Made by a program: the position numbers and the translations under genes. From positions 13,392,001 to 13,456,000 of the forward strand of contig JBHGNT010000013.1 in assembly GCA_043228905.1 (NCBI GenBank): DNA of 64,000 bases, read 5' to 3'. This stretch comes from Azolla caroliniana (lineage: Eukaryota > Polypodiophyta). Shown here in pieces: positions 23,801 to 31,920 of this stretch. Position 1 is the stretch's first letter; each line of letters begins with the position of its first letter. The notes beneath the pieces are model-generated. The model had not been told where the DNA came from, searched no databases, and saw only the letters and a list, made by a program, of their open reading frames with translations.

Positions 23801-24880
23801 TTCGACTCCTTCATGACCGACGAAGGGTACCACAAAACGCAGTCTGATCACTGCGTGTTTGTGAAGAAGTTCGAAGGAGGAGACTCTCTAATACTCCTCC
23901 TGTACGTGGACGACATGTTGATCGTCGGACGGGACCAGGTCAAGATACGGATGCTGAAGAAGGCTCTTCACCGAACCTTCTCAATGAAGGACTTGGGTCC
24001 GGCGAGACAAATACTAGGGATGCACATCATCCGGGACCGGAGCAAGAAGCAGTTGTGGCTGTCACAAGAGAAGTACGTGACAAAGGTGCTTCAACGGTTC
24101 AACATGTCGGAAGCAAGACCGGTCGGATCAACCCTCCCGGCAAACTGCAAACTGTCCAGCAAGCAAAGCCCCAGGACAAAGGCTGAGAAAGAGGACATGA
24201 TGAAAGTACCATATGCCTCTGCCGTCGGAAGCTTGATGTACGCAATGGTGTGTACAAGACCGGACATAGGATATGCAGTTGGAGTGGTGAGCCGGTACAT
24301 GAGTAATCCCGGCAAAGAGCATTGGAACGCGGTCAAGTGGATACTCCGATACCTGAAGGGCACGGAAAACGTATGCCTCCGATTCGGCTCCGGTAAGCCC
24401 GAACTCGACGGCTTCACCGATTCGGATATGTCGGCTGATGCAGATACCAGCCGGTCCACATCAGGGTATGTGATGACCTATGCAGGGGGAGCCGTTTCGT
24501 GGCAGTCGAGGCTGCAGAAGACGGTTGCGCTGTCAACCACGGAGGCGGAGTACATGGCGGCTGTTGAAGCCGGCAAGGAAATAATATGGATGAAGGACTT
24601 CATTAGAGAGCTCGGTATCCAGCAGGAGGAGTACCGACTCTACTGCGACAGTCAGAGTGCCATCCACCTTGCGAAGAACGCAGCTTATCACTCCCGGACG
24701 AAGCACATCCAGCGAAGATATCACTGGATCCGGGAAAGGATAGAAGACCAGGAGTTCGTGCTGACAAAGATCCACACGGACGAGAACGGCTCAGATATGC
24801 TGACCAAAGTGCTCACACCCGACAAGCTGGAAGCATGCCGGAAGAGGATCGGATTGGAGAGACATCCCATGCCGAAGTGA
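20807..24880 (+). CDS. Copia gag-pol polyprotein, intact
   Basis: 1357 aa from the ATG at 20807 (MEGGSSGQPG), the first ATG after the primer-binding site. Gag is followed by a CCHC knuckle at residues 233-246 (CFHCGKPGHFRKNC). Aspartic protease has DSG at 320-322 (WVVDSGASFHLTP). The GAG-pre-integrase segment carries ELWHKRLCHMSEKGMKRL. Integrase catalytic residues are D509, D571 and E606. Reverse transcriptase has YVDD at 1033-1036, and RNase H starts near D1205 with STTEAEY following. Domain order protease-integrase-RT-RNase H defines Ty1/copia. There is no frameshift or stop. Gag and pol share one frame, so Gag excess would need splicing or processing rather than frameshifting. Confidence 0.97.
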   Translation: MEGGSSGQPGMMVLNAQNYADWKIKMEDLLIVRDLYEPIDRSEIPKGVLETEWRLLNRKAVATIRQYVDVSVLQHVANDTNAYEMWRKLSGLYERKNALNRTSLMRKIVNLKYRDGESMVEHVSTFMGFVNQLAAIKFPLEDAMQAIILMCTLPDSWENLVVTLSTSCTEDNLSLQTVKTSILNEEARRRDKEPASDSKALLTESDRGRQWNRSPQRREKSGTRSQSRGRPTCFHCGKPGHFRKNCRHYRKDNGADDTDSKKSPERNGAYRGATDRRGPDRRGQDRKGTTALAASEEEIMLITEEGELNIAGDETTWVVDSGASFHLTPERRYFSSYTAGEHGCVRMGNEGTCRIAGIGDVWVTTSTGCKMLLKDVRHVPEVRLNLISAGRLDDEGYTGSIRNGVMKFSKGSLIVARARKDNTLYLMNARLCPEELNVAADTAGELWHKRLCHMSEKGMKRLAEDNLIPVKHVHLEKCTDCLAGKQNRTSFHSRPPTRRSAPLELVHTDVCQVETKSHGGAQYFVTFIDDHSRKLWTAPLKTKDQVLSIFKELHARVERESGKKLKAIRADNGGEYRGQFQEYCRSKGIRLEFTVPKTPELNGLAERMNRTIMERVRSMLAHAKLPKGFWAEAMSTATYVINRSPSVPLDGDTPQKVWTGKEVSYRHLKVFGCLAYVHVAKDRRGKLDPKTRPCIFLGYGNDEFGYRVWDPVDKKIFRSRDIIFMEDKTLADWESEKKMKSSKSTGEDQLYEEQSRPARDRLTLEDPAEDGEETEPAEEDENDTGTGPDPEMDSDEEESEEPVTEAPERRYPLRERRAPRRFPEPEHVLLTDEGEPESFEEAKHDTQSRRWLSAMQDEMDSLHENHTYELVELPKGKRALRNKWVFKLKPGDAENPPRYKARIVVKGFQQKKGVDFDEIFAPVVKMTSIRTVLSIAASMDLEVEQMDVKTAFLHGDLEEEIYMQQPEGFEKKGKEHLVCRLKKSLYGLKQAPRQWYRKFDSFMTDEGYHKTQSDHCVFVKKFEGGDSLILLLYVDDMLIVGRDQVKIRMLKKALHRTFSMKDLGPARQILGMHIIRDRSKKQLWLSQEKYVTKVLQRFNMSEARPVGSTLPANCKLSSKQSPRTKAEKEDMMKVPYASAVGSLMYAMVCTRPDIGYAVGVVSRYMSNPGKEHWNAVKWILRYLKGTENVCLRFGSGKPELDGFTDSDMSADADTSRSTSGYVMTYAGGAVSWQSRLQKTVALSTTEAEYMAAVEAGKEIIWMKDFIRELGIQQEEYRLYCDSQSAIHLAKNAAYHSRTKHIQRRYHWIRERIEDQEFVLTKIHTDENGSDMLTKVLTPDKLEACRKRIGLERHPMPK

Positions 24881-24890
24881 AGGGGGAGTT
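24881..24890 (+). other. Polypurine tract of intact copia
   Basis: AGGGGGAGTT lies directly before the 3' LTR; with the stop codon's own purines it forms the plus-strand primer GAAGTGAAGGGGGAG. Confidence 0.8.
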
Positions 24891-25545
24891 TGTTGGGATT
24901 TCGGTCCCTCCGGATGGGATGTCCGGAGATGAATGACGGCAAGCCCGGTTACGGTCACGGAACCGGATGAAGATACAGGCCCGGTGCGAGTGCTCACCGG
25001 ATGTGAAGAGTACCCGGTATGAAGCCGGATGAAGAGTACCCGGATACGGATCCGGATGATGAAGACCCCGGCTACGGAGCCGGATGACGGAAGTACCCGG
25101 AGAGAGATCCGGATGCGGGGACATATTTGTGAATATGTTTTGCCAAGAGCCCCTGAGGCTATATTTGTAAATAGCCCGAAAGTCATATGTGTATAAATAT
25201 GACTTAGGGCAAACTGTGTTGTTGTTGCTCATTTTTTTTATGCGAAGAGAGAGCAGCCGAGAGTGAGAGAGAGAGAGAGACGAAGAGGTCGTTGCCTCTG
25301 TGTATTGCCGCCGCCTGTGGCGAAGACAGTGAGCCCAAGGTTGTTGCCTTGCAGCTTCACCAGTGTACATCCCTGTTCATAGTGATAGTTGGAGTTTGAG
25401 GACTCCCGTGGTTTTTCCCATTTAGGGTTTTCCACGTAAAACATCTAGTGTACCTTTCTCTCTATTGTCTTCGTGCATTTTGTATTTCCTGTTTTCTGTG
25501 AGTTGATCATATTGCTCGGTTGTGGCCGAGCACTGGTCTCCAACA
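24891..25545 (+). repeat. 3' LTR of intact copia
   Basis: Same length as the 5' LTR and identical by eye except C at 25373. It ends CCAACA and is followed by the GTTTA target duplication. Confidence 0.95.
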
Positions 25546-26298
25546 GTTTAGGGTTGCAAAGAGTGCCATGAACACAGCAAATAGTTGACAAGGAGGTGTT
25601 TCCAAATACTTCAAGTGTGACGTCACATGTAGCGATGGCGGGGTTTATGGTTGTAGAGAGTGGCCTGAACGCAGCAAATCGCTACCGAGTTTCCCTACTC
25701 CTCATGTGTCAGGTATGTCTCTTCGATTAGGTTGTAAGGTTAGTAGTAGGGCTACACAGGGACAATGGAACATGGTGGCGAATGAGCCATCAATGGGCAA
25801 TAAAGCATCATTAGTGGCAGCTAAAGTATCGACGGCAAGGGGGCCGGTTGGACGGTGGGTGGAGTCGAGGTATGCATTGCAAGGAATGAGTAAGAATTGG
25901 GAGAAGCATGCAGAGATTTTGGGACAAAGGAAAGCAAGCAACATGTGGAAAGACATAGGTAAACACATTAATGGAGGAATTGGCAAGAGGAGGAATTGGC
26001 AAGATATGCAAGGAAGTGGTGAATCAGACTGATAATGGAGGATTGATGGAAGAGGTTAGGGCCCCCGCCAGCAGTATGCGGCGGTCGTCTTCACAATTGA
26101 CTCACGAGTGTGGGGAGAGTTAGAGGCTTGGAATAAAGAGGTCGGAAGCAGGGGGGGGGGGAGGGGATCTCCCCAACCTTGCATTATGGCATATGGAGGG
26201 GGTGGGAGTAGAAGAGAGGCAACAGGGACTGCAAGGAGGGTCATCTAAGGGGCTAGATGTTGACATGGAAATGGAGGCCACGGAGGACATGTTGCAGG

Positions 26299-26624
26299 TA
26301 ACACGTTCACGTTCACAAGTGGAAGGATCGTGCATAAATGGAAGGATAAGGAATATTTTGGTTGATTTTAGTACTTTTTCAATGATTTTACAAAACACAT
26401 TGATACCAGTATCATACATGTTCAAATATACTATGAAAAAGGTTAAAATCCACTATTTTCGTGATTTAGAAATAAATGAAAAAAGAGGAATTTCAAAAAG
26501 TTACATTCTCAATTTATATCACAAACTTTACAACCAATGTTATTTTATAAGAAACGATTTTTTAGAAATCATAAGAATTCAAAACACATCCGTGATCCTT
26601 CCACTTGTGAACGTGAATGTGTTA
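26299..26624. mobile_element. MITE with about 30-bp terminal inverted repeats
   Basis: The left end TAACACGTTCACGTTCACAA continues GTGGAAGGATC and is mirrored at the right end (GATCCTTCCACTTGTGAACG, then TGAATGTGTTA). One mismatch was seen in about 30 bases. The interior is AT-rich with no transposase. Flanking TA at both ends would fit a TA-targeting superfamily, but TA is also part of the repeat, so this is uncertain. It lies inside the LINE ORF1 relic. Confidence 0.85.
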
Positions 26625-26945
26625 GGTGGAAAATCTTTTGCAAAAGTGTAGTCATGCACAAAATGCATGCCAGAGAGGAGATTATGATAAGCAATTGGAA
26701 ATGAAGGAGAGCTCTGAGATACTTGATGTTTTTCTGTCCGAGGAAGAAAATGAAATCGTAAATGCAGAGATTAAAAGGTTAAAGAAATGTTCATTAATTT
26801 GCAAACTACTTTGTGGTAGGCCAAGTAGAGGTATGGTTTGTGACATGTTACAGGTAGCTCTAATGGATAGGGTCCCACAGATAAAGAATACGGAAAATAT
26901 GGGACAAAATTTTACATTGAAGTGGCTAAGGGGAGTAAGGGATAG

Positions 26946-27430
26946 TGTCATGATAACAGTCACATCATGCATCGAAAGGATCATGACACTCACATTATGA
27001 CTCGAAAGGATTTGAACCCACGACCTTGTTATACACATGTCAAATCCTTAACCATTGTATTAATATTCTTATATGTATAGTCTCTAGAATATGAAATCTA
27101 ATATCATAGGAATATTCTATATTACTCTACATTCTAGAATGACCTAGAATATTCTAGAGTGTTCTATACCACTAGAACCTTCTAGAATACTCTAGAGATC
27201 TTCTAGATTACTCTACATTCTAGGATAACCTAGAATATTCTAGAGAGTTCTCTATTACTTATAAATAGGGATCTACCACCCATCCCAAACCTAAATTGGT
27301 TCAACGCCATTTTGTAGCCTACTCTTTGTAATCCATTTTACGCTTCAATATAATAATTCTCTTTCAATTATCTCTCTATCTCTTTTTCTCTCTCTTTCTC
27401 TCTCTCTTTCTCTCTCTCTCAGTCTTGACA
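26946..27430 (+). mobile_element. LTR related to the 14230-14643 gypsy LTR
   Basis: Begins TGTCATGATAACAG after a purine tract (AAGGGGAGTAAGGGATAG) and ends GTCTTGACA. It shares with the other LTR the terminal sequences, the upstream GGGATAG, the block TTGGTTCAACGCCA, clusters of TTCTAGA motifs and a CT microsatellite near the 3' end. Flanks GATAG and GTATC do not match, so it is not a clean solo LTR; the purine tract suggests a 3' LTR whose internal part is gone. Confidence 0.75.
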
Positions 27431-27485
27431 GTATCACAAATTATTGATATAAAATTTGGAGAGCTCAAATATGGAAGAGCTCTCT

Positions 27486-28069
27486 TGTTGGAATTGTTAG
27501 AATCGACCGACCACAACCGGTTGGACGTTTACGTTCAAGTGCAAAGAAACAAGTGAGATAGATACACACATAGATAAACGAGGAAGCAGAATAACGAAGA
27601 AAAACAGAGACATTGAGTTTAATGTGGAAAACCCGAAAGGGAAAAACCACAGGGGTCTACAAACCCCGAGAAACAGAATCACTATGATAGAGGAGAAGTA
27701 CAATAAGATACTCAGAGGCAACGACCTCGATATCTTCTTTGTCTGACAGACGGCTATTGAGTTATTACTCTCACTGTCTCTCTTTGTCACAGTTAGAGAG
27801 GCAACTACCTTCAGTGTAACTTTACAACAATGATCTTCACTATGCAAATAAAGTGTTCCCTAGTTGTTTATATACTAAAACAACTTTCAAGTTATTTACA
27901 AGTATAGCCCACAAGAGGCACTATTAACTATTTACAATTATAGTCCCTCAAATCGGTCCTAAAATCAATTCTCGATTTCAGTTTCAGTTTTCGATCTCGG
28001 CCTCAACCGAATTCCACCCGATTCGGCTTGTACTCTTCTTCCCATCCGCAAGGACCTAGTTTCCCAACA
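27486..28069 (-). mobile_element. Solo copia LTR, relative of the 20121 element
   Basis: On the minus strand it runs TGTTGGGAAACTAGG to CAATTCCAACA, 584 bp. It shares ordered blocks with the intact copia LTR: GAGGTCGTTGCCTCTG, ATCATAGTGAT, TGTGGTTTTTCCC, GGGTTTTCCAC and GGTTGTGG near the end. The flanks TCTCT and GGAAT do not form a duplication, so later rearrangement is likely. No internal sequence is attached. Confidence 0.75.
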
Positions 28070-28450
28070 GGAATGGCATGCTAATTTCAACGTTATGGAA
28101 GAAGCCAAGAAAATTGGTAATCCCATAGTGATATCTGTGGTATTTCCTAATCTTCCGCGATAATTATATCCCTTGATGCCAAAGATTGGGGAGAAGATTG
28201 GCACAGTCTGTCTTTTAAAGGCAACCATGGTAGACAAAATCAGAGACTCCTCTAAGATTAGGGTGCTTGTGCAAAGTTTGTCCACACTCCCCGCTATAAT
28301 CAGGGTGCATGATGTGGAGGCAAGACTGATAGATGTGGAGGTGGAATATGAGGGACTACCTGGTCAATGTTTCTATTGTAAAAAAACGGGTCACATTGCT
28401 AAGGAATGCCCTAGGAAGATCAATAGTAATGTAAGGGGGGGAGAAGGTTA

Positions 28451-29236
28451 AGGGGTCGATAGCTAAGCAAGAGAAGACAGGGGTGGCAAGACAAAGTACT
28501 CTTAATGGGCTGAGAATGTGACATCTGGACTCTTGTTTTGGGACACAAAAATGGATTGCAACATGAAGGAAACACATCTACACCTCATGTAGATTTGAGA
28601 AATCGGTTTGAAGTGTTGCAAGAAGAGGACATATTACAAAATGAAGGACAACTAATGTGGAAGAGGTGGTAGCGTGCACACCCGATGTCTTACTAAACAG
28701 TGCACAGCTCAGACAATAAAATGTCATGAGCTCCCCCTCCTCCGCTGATAAAAGTGGAAGTATTGGATTGAGAGCAATGAAAGAATGGTTACGCAATGGG
28801 AGGTGTCAAGAAAGCTCATCCACCACTTCTGAATTTCAGAAGCTGCAAGAGTTGAAACAAGTAAGTATGGCAACAAATGTCGGAGTTTCAATCAAATTTG
28901 TTAGGTCCAAAAGATCGGAAAGGGACACGCTTGGCAAGGGGTGCAAGTTTAGCCAGCAATCTCTCACGAGATTGACTGATTTGTGTCATGAGGAAGCCCT
29001 AGGGCTGAGGGTTTACATGATTATTGCTGAACGAAACAAGTTGTCGAAGGTAGGCTTCTCATTTGACCTAACTAAATTGGAGGTTTCGGCTAGCAACATG
29101 GCATGGATCTCCAGCTCCATAGAAGTCAAGGCACACAAATACTTTAATTGCCTGCCAATCACCTCGAGTGGGGATAAGTGGATGTCAATGTGGATGAATG
29201 TTGTAATGATATGTGGGAGTTTCAACGATGCTTGCA
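28451..29236 (+). other. Open but unrecognised segment downstream of the zinc knuckle
   Basis: An ORF with an ATG at 28726 runs to 29298 (190 aa, MSSPSSADKSGSIGL...). It has no domain I recognise. Its position after the LINE ORF1 relic suggests it is the rest of that relic or host DNA beside it, not an independent gene. The sequence before it (28451-28725) has stops in all frames of interest. Confidence 0.35.
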
Positions 29237-29800
29237 TTAAAAAGGGGATATTTTACTTCACATTAAAAAGTAGACTTAGACTAATAATATTTTTATAATG
29301 GATGTAAAACTGAAAAGTATTTGTTTTATTTTTATTAAACAAATAAAAAATTTAAAAAGGTTCATTAATTCCCCACTTTTTACTTTCCCACAAAATTTGA
29401 TATTTTTATTTGTAATTAAAAAGGGGACCTCACACTAATAATATTTTTATAATAGATATAAAACTTAAAAGTATTTGCTTTATGTTTTCATAAAACAATA
29501 AATAAATATAAATAAATAAAAGGTTCATTAATTTCCCACTTTTTATTCTCCCACAAAATTTGGTATTTTTATCTGACATTAAAAATGGGACCTCACACTA
29601 ATAATATTTTTATAATTGATATAAAACTTAAAAGTATTTGTTTTATTTTTAATAGAAAAAATAATAAATAAAAGGCAAATTTTGATATTTTTATCTCGCA
29701 TTAAAAAAGGGATATCTCACTAATAATAGTTTAATAATAGATGTAAAAATATTTGTTTTTTTAAATAATAAATAAACGAATGGTTCTATAATATTCTTGG
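29237..29800. repeat. AT-rich tandem repeat, four degenerate units
   Basis: Units beginning ATTAAAAAGGGGA lie near 29237, 29417, 29579 and 29700. Each continues with CACTAATAATATTTTTATAAT and TAAAACTTAAAAGTATTTG; the first units also share TTCATTAATTCCCCACTTTT. Unit length shrinks from about 180 to about 100 bases. Confidence 0.85.
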
Positions 29801-31351
29801 GGTCATTTTGTATTCTCGAATATTACGGATAAAGAATACCATGAATATCACGCATGGGTCAATTTATCGCTCCAACCCTTGCCTTTTATTAACAAGTAAA
29901 ACTATGAACGTGCCTTTGATTTGGACACTAACCCTAGGTATAATAAGTCGTGTTGCTAACGTATTTATTTAAGCCAAAAATTGAATTTAACCTTGGTTAA
30001 AAATGGAGGTGATTACCTATATGTAATAATGTAGGTATGTCATGTAAAACCTTAGGGTGTTCTTTATACTAATATAATATAGTATATTTTTCTGAAAAAT
30101 AAATATTAGCGTTCATTAGGTATGTGGGTTATAGGTATAATCGTACAATATGTTAAGGGTAGGATAGGTGGGAAATTAGGAATCATGAAAACCCATAAGG
30201 ACCTATCACAAATGGGAACACTTGGTGGTTTGGGAGCCTTAGGTGTTGAGCTATATAAAAGAGACTAGCCACATCTTTCATTATGACATCTTGGGACGCT
30301 ACCAGTTGGTAGTATTTCGTATTAGAATCGTCCTAACTTCTAATTATTTTTTCTCTCTCTCTATTAGTTTGTTTTGGACTGATGGACGAGATTACTGGGC
30401 GATCCATACATAGAGGACGTGAAAAGTTGTTATTATTCATTAACACTTCTTTAATGATTTCACAATACTATAATATTTGATATCTTATGATGATATCAAT
30501 GAAGGGTTTGTCATCTTGAGATTTTATCAATATCTCGATATAAATGTTATTACTAAATGGTATCTTGTTTATTTATTATTACAATTTACATATCTTTAAT
30601 CGATTTTATTATTTAACCTTTACTGTTTTAATATGCAAATTTTATAATAATATTTTATTTAATAAATTGTTTGCTCATGAACTATGGTTTCATTAAATTG
30701 TCAATTTATGGTTTTCATAACTATATTGGGTTAAGCGATTTTTTATCCCAAGATTTTGTCAACCACTAGGCTGTTTCACATTTGTTATATTTTCATACAC
30801 AATTGAAAAAGTAATTTAAAAAATAAAAACATATTTTAATACCATATTATAAGACTTTAGACAAATAATATACTTCAATGAATGTGTTATCTACTTGTCA
30901 CAAATGTTGATTTTAGGCCATATATATATATATATATCATTATATGTATGTATAGACTATAGTTGTATTGTTATTGTAGAATGTGGGATACGACATTACA
31001 ATATGATTTGAAGAACACTATTCATTTGGGCACAACATGGGCAATTTTCTTTTATTTTCGCCGATGAATACACATGGTTGAGTCCATGGGACCCAACATG
31101 AATCAATAAGATAGTGTTCTAGGAAAGACATTGAATGTTATGTCACCCCATGGTCTTTAAAACACAATGGTTTTCTTACCATTTTAACATGTTCATGAAC
31201 AGCCATCTCAACATATAGAAAGTGTATATCACATGAGATGCTTTCTTATTTATTTTTTCATTAATGATCACAAACACTTTTAAATTTCTTTTACTAAATT
31301 TACTACCTGGAATAAATTATTTATGGTTGCCAAACACATTTCTTAGTCGTT
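29801..31351. other. AT-rich intergenic DNA
   Basis: No coding signal. An AT microsatellite is at about 30918-30937. A block at about 30186-30300 containing GAGCTATATAAAAGAGAC is related to 33540-33660 and looks like an LTR-type promoter piece (see findings). Confidence 0.5.
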
Positions 31352-31371
31352 AACTCATTGCCCAAAAATTA
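31352..31371. repeat. Left target-site duplication of truncated LINE
   Basis: AACTCATTGCCCAAAAATTA, repeated exactly at 31901-31920 on the other side of the LINE. Confidence 0.9.
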
Positions 31372-31900
31372 TGGTATGAACATGATAAACCGATGGAATA
31401 TGAACATGAGGAGGTTGCGGATGCTATTATGGTGAGGCATGGTATGATGGAAAAAATTTTGATCCCTCCGAATCCACAAATACAAACTGATAAACCTCAA
31501 ATATGGCAATTGGTAAGCAGTATTACAATTTGGTATATTTGGAAGGCTCGATGTTTGAAGGTATTTCAAAATATGACTGAAAGACCTGCTCAAATAATCT
31601 CCGGAATTTGGATAGAGATTGTACATAATCTTAGAGGGATTTTGGATGGTATAAAAGGTAATACGCATCAAGCGGAGCTTAGGCGGGTGGAGTTTCATGC
31701 CATTTGGGACATAGGTATATTTTATAGACGGTATTTTGGTAAGGTGGAGTGGTTCTACTCAACACCAAAGTGCTTATTCAAGCCAATGGTTAGACTTTAG
31801 AAAAATATAGGGGATCGGTATAGCTTGTATGTTTAGCCTTATGGCGGTTTTCTAATACTAATGTAGTATCTTTTTTTTGAAAAAAAAAAAAAAAAAAAAA
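31372..31900 (+). mobile_element. 5'-truncated LINE (529 bp)
   Basis: Bounded by a 20-base direct duplication and ending in a 22-base A run, the hallmarks of target-primed reverse transcription. It retains only the extreme C-terminus of ORF2, open from the first base to the TAG near 31800. That part includes ITIWYIWKARCLKVFQNM, a block seen near the end of plant LINE ORF2. The reverse transcriptase and endonuclease are missing, so the copy was dead on arrival. The perfect duplication and still-open frame argue for a fairly recent insertion. Confidence 0.9.
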
Positions 31901-31920
31901 AACTCATTGCCCAAAAATTA
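31901..31920. repeat. Right target-site duplication of truncated LINE
   Basis: Exact copy of 31352-31371; the first two A residues could belong to the A-tail. Confidence 0.9.

Larger units (their letters stand above)
20121..25545 (+). mobile_element. Complete Ty1/copia LTR retrotransposon
   Basis: Full element of 5425 bp: 5' LTR 20121-20775, primer-binding site, one unbroken gag-pol ORF, polypurine tract and 3' LTR 24891-25545. Both LTRs are 655 bp, start TGTTGGGATT, end CCAACA, and by eye differ at one base (T at 20603, C at 25373). Host DNA is duplicated as GTTTA at 20116-20120 and 25546-25550. All parts needed for transposition are present, so this is a recent and possibly still competent insertion. 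It sits in segment A of an older tandem duplication. GC content is clearly above its surroundings. Confidence 0.97.
19041..25760. repeat. Tandem A-B duplication, now split by two LTR insertions
   Basis: Segment A (19041-19200) recurs at 20041-20120 plus 25546-25615. Segment B (19901-20040) recurs at 25621-25760. Without the insertions the order is A-B-A-B with a unit near 290-300 bases. A/B copy 1 is interrupted by the solo LTR 19201-19899; A copy 2 is interrupted by the intact copia 20121-25545. The second B copy preserves an uninterrupted version of the solo-LTR target (TGACGTCACATG). Confidence 0.85.
25761..28450 (+). pseudogene. LINE ORF1-like (DUF4283 and zinc knuckle) relic, split by insertions
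   Basis: Pieces on the plus strand resemble the nucleic-acid-binding ORF1 of plant LINEs. 26700-26880 gives EIVNAEIKRLKKCSLICKLL followed by GRPSRG, the start of DUF4283. 28170-28440 gives MPKIGEKIGTVCLLKATMVD, VEVEYEGLPGQ and a CCHC knuckle CFYCKKTGHIAKEC. The upstream stretch 25780-26290 is open but of unknown family and may be its N-terminus. The relic is interrupted by a MITE (26299-26624) and two LTRs (26946-27430, 27486-28069), and frames are not continuous. It is inactive. A retrotransposon gag would be the alternative for the knuckle alone. Confidence 0.65.

Noticed and set aside
21023-24942. Many ORFs of 60-185 aa antisense or out of frame within the intact copia
   Set aside because: Shadows of the high-GC gag-pol frame; none has its own motifs.
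24791-25370. Minus-strand ORFs of 131 and 185 aa repeated in both copia LTRs
   Set aside because: Open frames arise from CCGGAT-type repeats in the LTR and are duplicated because the LTRs are; no protein family resemblance.
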